DNA of 64,000 bases from Hyphomonadaceae bacterium (GTDB lineage: Bacteria > Pseudomonadota > Alphaproteobacteria > Caulobacterales > Aquidulcibacteraceae): NCBI GenBank assembly GCA_022841905.1, contig JALHQO010000005.1, forward strand, positions 124,001 to 188,000, read 5' to 3'. The position numbers and the translations under genes were made by a program. This document shows positions 16,141 through 27,955 of the stretch, piece by piece; positions within the stretch are counted from its first letter, which is position 1, and every line of letters starts with the position of its first letter. Under the pieces are notes generated by a model. That model had not been told where the DNA came from, ran no database searches, and saw only the letters and a list, made by a program, of their open reading frames with translations.

Positions 16141-17655
16141 ATGACTGAGTGCAAAGACGGCGCGAGCCGGCGTGGGCTGCTGCAGGGCGCGGCGCTGGTG
16201 GCGGCGCTGTCGCCGGCCATCGCCGATGCGCGCACGCCGCGGCACAGCGAAATGCAACGCGCAGTGGACCGGATCAAGGAGCAGACGGTCGCCCAAATCC
16301 AGGATTGGATTCGGCATCCCTCGATCGCAGCTGAAAATCTCAACATGCCCGAGGGCGCGGAGTATATGCGCCGCCTCGCCGAGAACGCCGGCTTCACCCA
16401 CACGGAAGTCGTGGAGACGTCCGGCCATCCGGGCGTTTACGCCACTTGGGACGTCGGCGCGGAAAAGACGCTCGGCATCTATTTCATGTACGATGTGAAG
16501 CAGTTCAACGAAAGCGAGTGGTCCTCGCCGCCGTTGGCGGCAGCGCTCGTCGATCGGCCGCAGGGGCGCGTCATCATGGGACGCGGCGCTGTCAATCAGA
16601 AGGGCCCTGAGATGTGCTTCCTCGCGGCGCTGCATGCGCTGCGCTTGGCGGGCCGCACGCCGCCCGTAAACCTCGTGCTCGTCGCCGAGGGCGAAGAAGA
16701 AATCGGCAGCCCCAACTTCCACGAGATTGTGCGCCGGCCCGACATCATGGCGGCGTTGCAGCGCAGTGAAGGTGTGTTCATTCCCGTCGGCTGGCAGGAT
16801 CCCACAACCGGCGGCGTCACCGTCAATCTCGGCGCCAAGGGCATCATCGAGTGCGAATTGGTGGCGAGCGGCGAGCGCTGGGGCCGTGGCCCCGCGCGCG
16901 ACATTCACTCATCCAACAAGGCCATGGTGGATTCGCCAGTCTGGCGCCTAGTGGCGGCGTTGCAGACGCTGGTGACGCCAGACGGCAACACGCCCGCCAT
17001 TGACGGCTGGTTCGAGAACGTCCGCCCGCTCACCGATCGCGAACGCCAAATCATTCGCCAGAACGCCGCCAACACCAGCGCCGAAGATTGGCAGCGCCGC
17101 AACGGCGTGCCGCGCTTCATCGACGATCTCGCCTGGCCGGAAGCGCTCGAGCGCTTGGCGTCGCAGCCGACTGTAAACATCGAGGGCCTCGTCGCCGGCT
17201 ATACCGGCCCCGGCGGCATGACGATCCTGCCCGGACGCGGCACAGCTAAACTCGATTGCCGCTTGGTGCCGAACCAAACGCGCGCCGAAGCCGAACGCAA
17301 ACTGCGCGCACACTTGGATGCGCGCGGCCTCAACGATGTCGAAGTCAACGTCACCGGCGGCTACGATCCGACGGAAACACCGGAATCCGCGCGCTTGGTG
17401 CAAGGCCAACTCGCGGTCTATCGGCGCGCGGGATTGGAAGCGACGCTCAACCCGCGCTTGGCGGGCTCGTGGCCGGGCTCGGTGTTCACGCAAGCGCCAG
17501 TATCCATTCCAGCCGCGCAGTTCGGTTTGGGCCACGGCGGCGCTCAGCACGCGCCGGATGAGTACTTCGTCGTCGACAGCGCCAATCCGCGCGTGATGGG
17601 CGTCACTGGCGCCATCATGGGCTTTGTCGATTTTCTCTACGAGATGGCGCGCTAA
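16141..17655 (+). CDS. Tat-exported M20-family peptidase-like protein with altered metal site
   Basis: The 504-residue product carries a twin-arginine leader (SRRGLLQGAALVAAL) and an M20 dipeptidase fold. The expected metal ligands are changed: the HxD motif reads FMYD (Met 116 for His), and GRGxxDxKG reads GRGAVNQKG (Asn 152 for Asp). EGEEEIGS, the dimer-domain DIHSS and the late His in GGAQHAPDEY remain. From memory some sphingomonad and Hyphomonadaceae homologues share this pattern. It may therefore be a non-canonical hydrolase or a non-catalytic binding protein. The start overlaps nothing, and the stop overlaps the next ATG (TAATG). Confidence 0.85.
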   Translation: MTECKDGASRRGLLQGAALVAALSPAIADARTPRHSEMQRAVDRIKEQTVAQIQDWIRHPSIAAENLNMPEGAEYMRRLAENAGFTHTEVVETSGHPGVYATWDVGAEKTLGIYFMYDVKQFNESEWSSPPLAAALVDRPQGRVIMGRGAVNQKGPEMCFLAALHALRLAGRTPPVNLVLVAEGEEEIGSPNFHEIVRRPDIMAALQRSEGVFIPVGWQDPTTGGVTVNLGAKGIIECELVASGERWGRGPARDIHSSNKAMVDSPVWRLVAALQTLVTPDGNTPAIDGWFENVRPLTDRERQIIRQNAANTSAEDWQRRNGVPRFIDDLAWPEALERLASQPTVNIEGLVAGYTGPGGMTILPGRGTAKLDCRLVPNQTRAEAERKLRAHLDARGLNDVEVNVTGGYDPTETPESARLVQGQLAVYRRAGLEATLNPRLAGSWPGSVFTQAPVSIPAAQFGLGHGGAQHAPDEYFVVDSANPRVMGVTGAIMGFVDFLYEMAR

Positions 17656-18314
17656 TGTTCGTTGGCCACTACGCTGCGGCGATGGCCGCGAAGGCGATCG
17701 AACCGAAGGCGCCGATGTGGACGCTCGCGGCTGCGGCGCAGCTGGTCGATATCGGTTGGAGCGCTTTCATCATCGCCGGCATCGAGCGCGCCAGCGTCGA
17801 TCCATCCCTGCCCGGTTCGGCGCTCGTGCTCGAGCACATGCCATGGACGCACTCGCTGCCGATGGCGCTGGCGTGGAGCGTGGGCGCGGCGCTCCTGGTA
17901 ATACTGCTGCTGCGCTTACCGGTTTGGGCGAGCGCGATTGTAGGGCTCACGGTGTTTTCGCATTGGCTGCTCGATTGGCTCGTGCATCGGCCCGATCTTG
18001 AACTCTGGATCGGTGGGCCGCGTGTTGGTCTGGCGCTCTGGAATCATCCTGTGCCGGAGCAAGCGCTGGAGATTGGCTTGCTGGCCGTGTGCGGCGGCGC
18101 CTGGATCGCGAGCCGCAAGACGCTGGGGCGCTTCGCCTGGCCGGCGATTGCGTTCATCGGTTTTCTTGTCGTGCTGCAAGTCGTAGCGATGCTGTCGCCG
18201 CAACCGGCCGGGCCATTGCAGGCGCAAAGCGGCGTGATGATCTTGGCGATCTATCTCATCGTCGCCGGCTTGGCCGCGCTGACTGATCTGCGCGGCAAAC
18301 AAAAGGAAGCATGA
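17655..18314 (+). CDS. YdjM-like inner-membrane metal-dependent hydrolase family protein
   Basis: The 219-residue product has about six hydrophobic segments and His/Asp motifs near the membrane: GHYAAAMAAKA at the N-terminus, MPWTHSLPMAL (about 57) and HWLLDWLVHRPDL (about 100). These match the LexA-regulated YdjM-type putative hydrolases. Substrate and reaction are unknown. Its ATG overlaps the stop of the M20-like gene, so it is translationally coupled to it. Confidence 0.75.
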   Translation: MFVGHYAAAMAAKAIEPKAPMWTLAAAAQLVDIGWSAFIIAGIERASVDPSLPGSALVLEHMPWTHSLPMALAWSVGAALLVILLLRLPVWASAIVGLTVFSHWLLDWLVHRPDLELWIGGPRVGLALWNHPVPEQALEIGLLAVCGGAWIASRKTLGRFAWPAIAFIGFLVVLQVVAMLSPQPAGPLQAQSGVMILAIYLIVAGLAALTDLRGKQKEA

Positions 18315-18318
18315 CGGC

Positions 18319-19536
18319 TTAGGCCGCCTGCTCCAGCTTGTACTCGCGCGGTTCAGCGCACGGCGGTGTTTCCAATTGCGCGAGGACGGAGAGTGTGAAG
18401 GTCGAGCCATGGCCGAGCACGCTGCGCGCCTCGACATCGCCGCCCATCAGCCGCGCCAAACGGCGCGAAATCGCCAAGCCAAGGCCGGCGCCGCCATGCG
18501 TGCGCGTGATCGAGGCGTCGGCCTGCACAAACGGGCGGAACAGAATGGCAATCGTGTCCGCCGCAATGCCGATGCCGGTATCCTCCACGCTGAACACCAG
18601 ACGCTCGCCTTCGCGGCGCACGCGCAAAGTGATCACGCCTTGCAGCGTGAACTTGACGGCGTTGCTGAGCAGATTGAGCAAGCATTGGTGCAGCCTCAAC
18701 GCATCATTATAGACGACCCCGAAATTCTCCGAACCCAAATCGAGGTGAAGCCTATTGCCCCGCGCCGTCGCGAGCGGCCGGATGGTGTCGAGCGCTTCGC
18801 GCGCAACGCCCTCGACGGAAAAATTACTCGGCTCAAGGATCACCTTGCCGGCTTCGAGCTTCGACAGATCGAGGATCTCTTTGATCATCGCCAGTAGATG
18901 ACGCGAGGCGCTCAGGACATGGTCATGATCTTCGACATCGCGCTCGCGCCCGTCTTCGGCCGCAGTCTCTTGCAACATCTCGCTGTAGCCGATGACGGCG
19001 TGCAGCGGCGTGCGCAGTTCGTGACTCATCGTCGCGAGGAATTCCGACTTGGCGGCATTCGACTGTTGCGCCACCGCGAGCGCCAGCCGCTCGTGCTCCA
19101 ACGCATCCAACAACGCTTTTCGGTCGCCAAGGAAGATCGCGCCGGCTGATAGCGTCGATAACACAGAACCGAACGCAATCGCCGCATCAAGCGTGAAGCC
19201 GAAACCGGCAAAGGCGCCAGCCGCCGCCCAAAACACCGCCGCCGACATCGTCGCCACCAGGATGGTGCGATTGGCGCCGTAATAGACGAACGTGTGGCAG
19301 ATCGAGCCGATCAACCACGAGGCGCCGACGATCATCCCAAGCGGCGTGCCGCTCGCCAGAGCAAGGCCGCCCAACGCGCCGAACAAAATCGCGCTCGCGC
19401 ACTTTGCCGCCGCGTACCAGATCAGCTTCGGCTCAAATGCGCCGAGGGCGAGCAAGCGGTCCGCATAAGGCCGCCCGACAGATTCCCAAACGATCACCAA
19501 GGTCAGCCAAACGACGACGACCGGCCACACCACCAC
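18319..19536 (-). CDS. Membrane-bound sensor histidine kinase
   Basis: The 405-residue reading frame has about five N-terminal hydrophobic helices (residues 1-130) and a HisKA phosphoacceptor region with MSHELRTPLHAVIGYSE (His about 170). The HATPase domain has N-box QCLLNLLSNAVKFT, G1 VEDTGIGI and G2 GGAGLGLAISRR. No receiver domain is attached and no response regulator is adjacent. The GTG start at 19536 falls inside what looks like a transmembrane segment. A coding-like N-terminal extension exists in another frame up to the end of ligA, so a 1-base deletion near 19530-19545 may have cut the true N-terminus. The stop converges with the YdjM-like gene. Confidence 0.85.
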   Translation of the reverse strand: MVVWPVVVVWLTLVIVWESVGRPYADRLLALGAFEPKLIWYAAAKCASAILFGALGGLALASGTPLGMIVGASWLIGSICHTFVYYGANRTILVATMSAAVFWAAAGAFAGFGFTLDAAIAFGSVLSTLSAGAIFLGDRKALLDALEHERLALAVAQQSNAAKSEFLATMSHELRTPLHAVIGYSEMLQETAAEDGRERDVEDHDHVLSASRHLLAMIKEILDLSKLEAGKVILEPSNFSVEGVAREALDTIRPLATARGNRLHLDLGSENFGVVYNDALRLHQCLLNLLSNAVKFTLQGVITLRVRREGERLVFSVEDTGIGIAADTIAILFRPFVQADASITRTHGGAGLGLAISRRLARLMGGDVEARSVLGHGSTFTLSVLAQLETPPCAEPREYKLEQAA

Positions 19537-19725
19537 GGCGGAACAAGCGAGCGCAAAAGAGCCGCAAAGCCCACACGCGACTTCACGCTGCGCGCCGATA
19601 GCGCCATCGCCTGAGCGATGTCGTGTTCCGCTTCCGCGGCGATCGGGATGGAACTTTGCTGCACAGTGCTTTGTACGCGCTCATGGATAAGCAAGCGTTC
19701 CGCGCGCTGCTCATAGTTCCGTTGC

Positions 19726-22080
<2,355 letters not shown>

Positions 22081-22938
22081 TTAGAACACCGCGCCGAACG
22101 TGCGACGCAGCCAGCCGCGGCGTTCGGCATCTTCGGCGGAGACCTGGGCGACGCCAGACTCAGTCATCAACGCGAATGAGCGCTGATACCAATCGCTGCC
22201 CGGGAAGTTGTGCCCGAGAATCGCGGCCATGCGCTGCGCCTCTTCAGTCATGCCGACCGAGAGATAGGATTCGACCATGCGATGTAGCGCTTCCGGCGTA
22301 TGCGACGAACGCTGGTAGTTCGGGTTTTCCAGCACTTGGCGGAAGCGATTGATGGCGGCGAGATGCTGGTCGCGCTCCAGATAGAAGCGGCCGACTTCCA
22401 TCTCTTTGCCGGCGAGTTGGTCATAGACCATGTCGAGCTTCAGGCGCGCATCGCGCGCGTACGGGCTGTCGGGATAGCGGCGCACGACGTCGTTCAACGC
22501 CACTAAAGCGCGCTCGGTCGTGCCCTGATCGCGGCCGACATCGAGGATGCGCTCGAAATGGCAGATCGAGACGAGATAATAAGCGTAAGGCGCGCTTTCG
22601 TTGCCAGGGTGCAGCGCGATGAAACGCTGTGCGTCTTCGATTGCGGAATCGTATTCGTTGGCTTGGTAATGCGCATACGCTTGCATGAGCATGGCCCGGC
22701 GCGCCCATGAAGAATAAGGGTGCTGCCGCTCGACTTCTTGAAACACGATCAGAGCCGCCGCCCAATTGCGACGGTCGAGAAAGTCGGCGCCGCCGTTATA
22801 GAGCCGAGCAACCGGTTCATCGACGTACTGCACGTTCTCGCTTTGGCGATCGCCGCCAAGCACGCCACAAGCGCCAAGGCCGCCGGCCATCACTGCGACG
22901 GCCACCGCCCGCATCAGGTGCTTCTGTCGAGACATCAT
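22081..22938 (-). CDS. bamD: Outer membrane protein assembly factor BamD
   Basis: BamD is the essential lipoprotein partner of BamA in outer-membrane protein insertion. The 285-residue product has a signal peptide with lipobox GACG (lipidated Cys about 25) and TPR-type helical repeats: NGGADFLDRRNWAAAL, YPDSPYARDARLKLD and YYLERDQHLAAI-like (here FYLERDQHLAAINRF). It sits between lpxC and ligA on the minus strand, a typical alphaproteobacterial order. Confidence 0.93.
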   Translation of the reverse strand: MMSRQKHLMRAVAVAVMAGGLGACGVLGGDRQSENVQYVDEPVARLYNGGADFLDRRNWAAALIVFQEVERQHPYSSWARRAMLMQAYAHYQANEYDSAIEDAQRFIALHPGNESAPYAYYLVSICHFERILDVGRDQGTTERALVALNDVVRRYPDSPYARDARLKLDMVYDQLAGKEMEVGRFYLERDQHLAAINRFRQVLENPNYQRSSHTPEALHRMVESYLSVGMTEEAQRMAAILGHNFPGSDWYQRSFALMTESGVAQVSAEDAERRGWLRRTFGAVF

Positions 22939-23055
22939 TCACCCGGCCTCTTCTTGCTCAGGACACCAAAGCGCGCCGAAGCAGCGCCGACCAGCCTGAT
23001 ACAGGATGGAACGGCCCCCGCAAAGCCGCTGCCGCTGTCACGCGAATGGGGAAAG

Positions 23056-23979
23056 TCAGCCGGCCGCCGCAACGAGCGCGGGTGCGGTCGAAACGGCCTC
23101 TTCGGCGGCTTCGGCGTGCTCCCAGCACCACGCTTCTGGCGTATCCAGCAGCGCCCGAACCAGACGCGCATTGAGCGCATGGCCGGGTTGATCCGCCACA
23201 AAGCGGCCACAAATGGGCGCGCCCACGAGGCTCAGGTCGCCAATGGCGTCCAGAAGCTTATGGCGGACGAATTCGTCATCGAAACGCAGGCCTTCCGGGT
23301 TCGCCACCCGGCCGGCGTCGACGACGACCGTGTTGTCCATCGAAGCGCCGCGGCCAAGGCCGGCGGCGCGTAGCGCGTCGACATCCGACATAAAGCCGAA
23401 GGTGCGCGCGTCGGCGATGTCGTTCAGGAACGCCGCTGGTGTCAGCTGCACGCGGCGGCGCTGCACGCCGATGGCGGCGTCTGCGAAACGAATCGTGACG
23501 TCCAGATCAAGGCCGTCGAAATCATCAGCCGGCATCAGCGCCGCGCTCTTCGCGCCCATGCGCACTTCGATCGGCTCCAGAATGCGGATCACGCGCTGAG
23601 GCGCGTGTTGTTGTTTAACGCCTGCATTCAGCAGCACTTGCACGAATTGCGCGGACGAGCCGTCGAGGATCGGCACTTCCGGGCCATCCACTTCGACGAT
23701 CAGATTATCGATGCCCAAGCCGGCGCAGGCCGACATCAAGTGCTCAACCGTGGCGATCTCGACGCCGGCCTTGTTGGTCAACGTCGTGGCGTTGCGGGTT
23801 TCAGAGACTGAATCGGCATGGGCGCGAATGGCGTTATCGGTGATGCGCACGTCCGAGCGCACGAAAACGATCCCGGTATCCACAGGCGCCGGCGACAAAA
23901 CCATGCGCATATGAGCGCCCGAATGGACGCCAATGCCCGCACACACGGCCGGGCCTGCTATAGTCTGCTGACGACGCAC
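23056..23979 (-). CDS. lpxC: UDP-3-O-acyl-N-acetylglucosamine deacetylase
   Basis: LpxC catalyses the committed step of lipid A synthesis using zinc. The 307-residue product contains the zinc motifs EHLMSACAG and HKLLDAIGDLSL and the DGSSAQFV block. I chose GTG at 23979 (VRRQQTIAG) because it aligns with the usual N-terminus, and AGAGG lies about 8 bases upstream. An ATG at 24048 would add 23 non-conserved residues and is the main alternative. The gene diverges from a TPR-type gene that now separates it from ftsZ. Confidence 0.92.
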   Translation of the reverse strand: MRRQQTIAGPAVCAGIGVHSGAHMRMVLSPAPVDTGIVFVRSDVRITDNAIRAHADSVSETRNATTLTNKAGVEIATVEHLMSACAGLGIDNLIVEVDGPEVPILDGSSAQFVQVLLNAGVKQQHAPQRVIRILEPIEVRMGAKSAALMPADDFDGLDLDVTIRFADAAIGVQRRRVQLTPAAFLNDIADARTFGFMSDVDALRAAGLGRGASMDNTVVVDAGRVANPEGLRFDDEFVRHKLLDAIGDLSLVGAPICGRFVADQPGHALNARLVRALLDTPEAWCWEHAEAAEEAVSTAPALVAAAG

Positions 23980-24118
23980 CAGAACCACCTCTTGTCCCCC
24001 GACAGGGATTTTGGGCCCCCCGACCCACACTCGGAATATGGCGCCCATGCCCCTCCAGCCAACACACGTTGCGTTACGGTTTGTGACTGTTAAGGAATGA
24101 CCCGTAAGGCATTGAAAT

Positions 24119-25834
24119 ATGGGCGAAGATCGTAAACTCGCGGAGGCCGCCGAGGCGCTCCATGCAACCGCGCTGAAAGGCGGGCCGGGCGCGGCCCTGG
24201 CGGCGCGGCGTGCGGCGGTGCTGGCAGAGCGCGACGACCCAGACCTCGCACGCAAGGCGCTGGCGCTCGCCGCCCAGTTGGAACCTCTGGATCCTGCGCC
24301 CCGCCTGGCGCTCGCCCGGCTGCATGCCGAACAGGGCGATCTGGCCGCCGCCAAGGCCGAAGCGGCCGGGGTGCTGAGCGACGCCGTCGATCAAGCGGCG
24401 CGGGCGCGGGCTGCGTTCATGCTGGGCGAAATGGCGCGCGTCGGCAGCGATCGCGGCATGGCGCGCGGCTATTATGAAACGACGCTGAAGCTTGAAGACG
24501 CGCTGCTCGCCGCCAATCGCGCCGACCCGACAGCAGCGCGCTGGTACGCGCGCGCGCGCGGTCGTCTGGCAGAACTCGACGCAGGCGACGGTCACTTCGA
24601 CCGCGCTCTCGCCGGCGCCGAAGGCGCATTGGCTTTGCTGCGCGCCGCCGCCGCTCAGATCGGCGAGACCCCGGTGCTTGCCGCCGACATCGCAGATGCG
24701 GAGCTGCGCCTCGGCGCGCTGGAAATGGATTCAGATCAAGCGACGTCGGCGCGGCGGCGCTTCACTGAAGCGATCGGACGCTACGAGGCGTTGGCAATCA
24801 CCGAGAAGCAAGAGCCGCATTGGCGCGCCGTGCTTGCTGACGCTTGGGCGCTGGCGGCGGAGGCCGATTATGTGCGCGGCGCCCACGATGCGGCGCGCGC
24901 GGCGATGGACAAGGCGCTGCAGGCGCGGATTCGCTTAGCGGCGAACAATCCGGAGGAAGCCTGGGGCCTCGCCGGCACATGGCGTTTGCGCGGGGCGCTG
25001 CGTGCAGCACTCGGTGATGCGGACGCGGCGGCAGAATCGCTAACGCAAGCGCGGCTGTTGGCCGAGACGTTATGCACGCGCGCGGCTGGCGCCGAGGCGC
25101 CATCGCGCTTTGTGATCCGCACCCTGCTCGATCAGGCCGACCACGCCATCCGCAGCGGCGACCTCAATCGCGCCCGCGAAGCCGCCGACACGGCGCGCAC
25201 GCGGGCCGAAGCCATGGCGGAGACGCATCCTTCCGCCACATGGTTCACTGAGAATGCCGCCTGCTGGGATCGCCTCGGCGAAGTCGCCCGCGCAGCCGAA
25301 GCGCACGCGCAGATGCAAGACGCGTTTGCACGCGCCGTCGAGTTTCGCCGTATGGCGCGCGACCGCGATCCGGAGAACGCAATGCTTACGCGCGCCGTCG
25401 CAGGCGCGCTGGTGAAGCTAGGCGAAGCGGCACTGAACGCGGGCGCGGCGCAATCGGCGCGCGCGGCGTTCCATGAGAGCTCGGCAATCCGGCTCCATTT
25501 CGCCGACACCGCGCCGGACGATCGCCGCGCCGCCTATGCGCTCGCTGTCGCGCTGGAGCGTTTGGGCTTAGCGGCCCTCGCCTGCGGCGATCGCAACGCG
25601 GCGCGCGGCGCGTGGGAAGAAGAGCTGATGCTGGCCGAGCGGCTCTTCGCCAATGACGACAGCATCGAGGGCATCCGCTTCCGCGCCATCGTGCATGCTC
25701 ACCTCGCCGACGTCGGCGGCTCGCACGGCGAAGACCACCGCACGCAATCCATGGCGCTGTTCGATATCCTGGCGAAAGCCGGCGTCATCACTGAGCGCGA
25801 AGCGGCGTTGCGGAAGAAGCTCTGGGGCGGGTGA
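24119..25834 (+). CDS. Alanine-rich TPR-like repeat protein
   Basis: The 571-residue cytoplasmic protein has no signal peptide. It is built of helical pairs with TPR-like spacing, for example PAPRLALARLHAEQGDLAAA (about 60-80), ARYYE-like GYYETTLKL and DRALAGAEGALALL. The repeats continue to the C-terminus. No enzymatic motif is visible. It probably scaffolds proteins, but partners are unknown. It is inserted between lpxC and ftsZ and is coupled to the following PAP2-like gene (4-base gap). Confidence 0.7.
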   Translation: MGEDRKLAEAAEALHATALKGGPGAALAARRAAVLAERDDPDLARKALALAAQLEPLDPAPRLALARLHAEQGDLAAAKAEAAGVLSDAVDQAARARAAFMLGEMARVGSDRGMARGYYETTLKLEDALLAANRADPTAARWYARARGRLAELDAGDGHFDRALAGAEGALALLRAAAAQIGETPVLAADIADAELRLGALEMDSDQATSARRRFTEAIGRYEALAITEKQEPHWRAVLADAWALAAEADYVRGAHDAARAAMDKALQARIRLAANNPEEAWGLAGTWRLRGALRAALGDADAAAESLTQARLLAETLCTRAAGAEAPSRFVIRTLLDQADHAIRSGDLNRAREAADTARTRAEAMAETHPSATWFTENAACWDRLGEVARAAEAHAQMQDAFARAVEFRRMARDRDPENAMLTRAVAGALVKLGEAALNAGAAQSARAAFHESSAIRLHFADTAPDDRRAAYALAVALERLGLAALACGDRNAARGAWEEELMLAERLFANDDSIEGIRFRAIVHAHLADVGGSHGEDHRTQSMALFDILAKAGVITEREAALRKKLWGG

Positions 25835-25838
25835 AGCA

Positions 25839-26405
25839 GTGAGCGCACAACGCCTTTGCGCCAACGCTTTGTCCATCGTCGGCCACCCAGCCGTGCTGAC
25901 GCCGCTTGCGCTTGCGGCCGTCTCGCTGCGTGAAGGTCCGCTCAGCGCGCCAGTGTTCGGCGCAATCGGCGTCGCAGCTTTCGTGGTCGGCTACAGCGCG
26001 TTGCAGGTCGCGCGCGGACGCTGGAAGGACACCGACGCTTCAGTGAAGCAGGAACGCGTAGAGTTGAACGTATTCCTTGTGCTCTTGCTCGGCGGCGCAG
26101 CGGCGCTCGCCTGGTTCACCGGGCAACCCGCAAAGGTCGTCACCGGCTTTGCGCTGACCGCAGCGATTGTCCTGTGCGCACTCGCGTTGCGCAATGTGCT
26201 GAAGCTTTCCCTACACGTCGCATTCGCCGCATTTTCCGCGACTTTGTTTTGGCCTGATTGGCCCATCGTGCTCGCCGTGGCGACACTGGCCCTCGCCATT
26301 GCCTGGGCGCGACTGGCGCTTCACCGACACACGATGGCGGAGGTGTGCGTCGGCGCGCTGACCGGCGCTACAGCGGGCGTCCTGCTCGCGCTTATCGCGC
26401 CTTAG
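25839..26405 (+). CDS. PAP2-like membrane phosphatase family protein
   Basis: The 188-residue product starts at GTG 25839 and has five or six transmembrane segments. Its C-terminal motifs KLSLHVAF and [21 protein letters not shown] resemble phosphatase PAP2 motifs 2 and 3. The Arg and the His before the Thr-x-x-Glu are kept, while the usual Asp is Glu. The substrate would be a lipid phosphate such as undecaprenyl or phosphatidyl phosphate. It ends 3 bases into the convergent ftsZ stop region. Catalytic competence is uncertain. Confidence 0.65.
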   Translation: MSAQRLCANALSIVGHPAVLTPLALAAVSLREGPLSAPVFGAIGVAAFVVGYSALQVARGRWKDTDASVKQERVELNVFLVLLLGGAAALAWFTGQPAKVVTGFALTAAIVLCALALRNVLKLSLHVAFAAFSATLFWPDWPIVLAVATLALAIAWARLALHRHTMAEVCVGALTGATAGVLLALIAP

Positions 26406-27742
26406 CGCGGGTTCATCTGCCTGCGCAGGAACGCGGGGATTTCCAGCTCTTCATCGAGGTTGGGATCACGGTGCGCCGGGTCGTCTTCGCGTGCTGGCGG
26501 CGGCGTATCGTCTTCGACGTGGAAGTCGCTCAATTGCGGCTCTTCCTCACGCGGCTCGGGCTTTTTCCAGCCGAACAGGCTGAAGCCGCCGCGCTGACGC
26601 TCGGGCTCGATATCGTTGGCAAAGCTGGGGCGCGGCTCTTCATACGCGGGCGTGCGCACCGGTTGCGGCGGCGGCTCGCGCGGGGGTTCGGCGGCGCGCG
26701 GCGGCACGACGGGGCGGCGCACTGGCGCTTCAGCGGCGCGGCGCGCCGGCTCGACCACGGTTTGCTGCGTGACGATGGCCTCATCATCGATTCCGGTTGC
26801 GACCACTGACACGCGCATGCGGCCTTCCAGGCTTTCGTCGAAGGTCGAGCCCAGAATGATGTTCGCGTTCGCGTCGACTTCGGCGCGGATTTCGTTGGCG
26901 GCTTGATCGACTTCGTAGAGCGTCATGTCGAAGCCGCCCGTGATGTTGATCAGCACGCCCTTGGCGCCGCGCATCGAGACGATGTCCAAGAGCGGATTGG
27001 CCATGGCGCCGTGCGACGCATCGAGCGCGCGGTTGGGGCCGCCGGCTTCGCCAGTGCCCATCATCGCCGTGCCCATCTCGGCCATCACGGTGCGGACGTC
27101 GGCGAAATCGAGATTGATCAGGCCAGGCATCACCATCAGATCGGTGACGCCGCGCACGCCGGAATAGAGCACCTGGTCCGCAAGCTGGAATGCTTCGGCA
27201 AAAGTCGTGCGCTCATTGGCGACGCGAAAGAGATTTTGGTTCGGGATGACGATCAGCGTATCAACGTGCTTGCGCAGTTCCTGAACGCCTTGCTCCGCCA
27301 GCTGCATGCGGCGCTGGCCTTCGAAGTGGAACGGCTTGGTGACGACAGCGATGGTGAGGATGCCGCGTTCGCGCGCGGTGCGCGCAATTACCGGCGCCGC
27401 ACCCGTGCCCGTACCGCCACCCATGCCGGCGGCGACGAACACCATGTGCGCGCCTTCGAGAAACTCGATGATCTCCGGCTGGCTCTCTTGCGCAGCGGCC
27501 TGGCCGACTTCCGGACGCGCGCCGGCGCCGAGACCTTCCGTGATCGAATGGCCGAGTTGGAGACGATTCGGGGTCTTGGCGCGAGTCAGCGCCTGGGCGT
27601 CGGTATTGGCGACGACGAAGTCCACGCCCTGCAAGCCGGCGTCGATCATGTTGTTGACGGCGTTGCCGCCCGCGCCGCCGACGCCGAACACCACGATACG
27701 TGGTTTCAGGTCATGCATGGCCGGCGCGCTGTACTGACTCAT
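26402..27742 (-). CDS. ftsZ: Cell division protein FtsZ
   Basis: FtsZ is the tubulin-like GTPase that forms the division ring. The 446-residue product has the nucleotide motifs [15 protein letters not shown], the tubulin signature [10 protein letters not shown], and the T7 loop NLDFADVR. A long Pro/Arg/Glu-rich linker (about 325-425) leads to the conserved C-terminal peptide EIPAFLRRQ, which binds FtsA and other partners. ATG at 27742 is preferred (MSQYSAPAM) with GGAGCGGGAA upstream; the longer frame to 27886 lacks conserved sequence. ftsQ and ftsA are not upstream. A CtrA box and two GANTC sites lie in the leader. Confidence 0.95.
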   Translation of the reverse strand: MSQYSAPAMHDLKPRIVVFGVGGAGGNAVNNMIDAGLQGVDFVVANTDAQALTRAKTPNRLQLGHSITEGLGAGARPEVGQAAAQESQPEIIEFLEGAHMVFVAAGMGGGTGTGAAPVIARTARERGILTIAVVTKPFHFEGQRRMQLAEQGVQELRKHVDTLIVIPNQNLFRVANERTTFAEAFQLADQVLYSGVRGVTDLMVMPGLINLDFADVRTVMAEMGTAMMGTGEAGGPNRALDASHGAMANPLLDIVSMRGAKGVLINITGGFDMTLYEVDQAANEIRAEVDANANIILGSTFDESLEGRMRVSVVATGIDDEAIVTQQTVVEPARRAAEAPVRRPVVPPRAAEPPREPPPQPVRTPAYEEPRPSFANDIEPERQRGGFSLFGWKKPEPREEEPQLSDFHVEDDTPPPAREDDPAHRDPNLDEELEIPAFLRRQMNPR

Positions 27743-27777
27743 TTCCCGCTCCAGAGCAGAACCGCGTCTCACGATTC
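27736..27777 (-). promoter_or_regulatory. Two GANTC (CcrM) methylation sites at the ftsZ start and leader
   Basis: GACTC at 27736-27740 overlaps the ftsZ start codon, and GATTC at 27773-27777 lies about 31 bases upstream. In Caulobacter crescentus, CcrM methylation of GANTC sites near the ftsZ promoter is known to stimulate transcription. The same logic is inferred here from the sequence only. Confidence 0.6.
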
Positions 27778-27822
27778 GCCCACGCTCGCACTCGACCCCA
27801 GGCTTGGTGTGACCGGGTTCGT

Positions 27823-27837
27823 TTAAGCTTTCGTTAA
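27823..27837 (-). promoter_or_regulatory. CtrA box upstream of ftsZ
   Basis: The sequence TTAA-GCTTTCG-TTAA is a perfect TTAA-N7-TTAA, the binding motif of the cell-cycle regulator CtrA. It lies 81-95 bases upstream of the ftsZ ATG and about 120 bases from the divergent AsmA gene. CtrA represses ftsZ in Caulobacter swarmer cells, so the position makes biological sense. Confidence 0.75.
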
Positions 27838-27955
27838 TAGTTCGAAGCGGAGGCGGCGCTTTTGCGGCGCGCGCGCGGCTAAACACAGGAACGGGCCGGG
27901 TTTTTTGGAACGGCGCTACGGCCAGCGGGTTGCCTAGACAGAGGTTTCAACGCCG

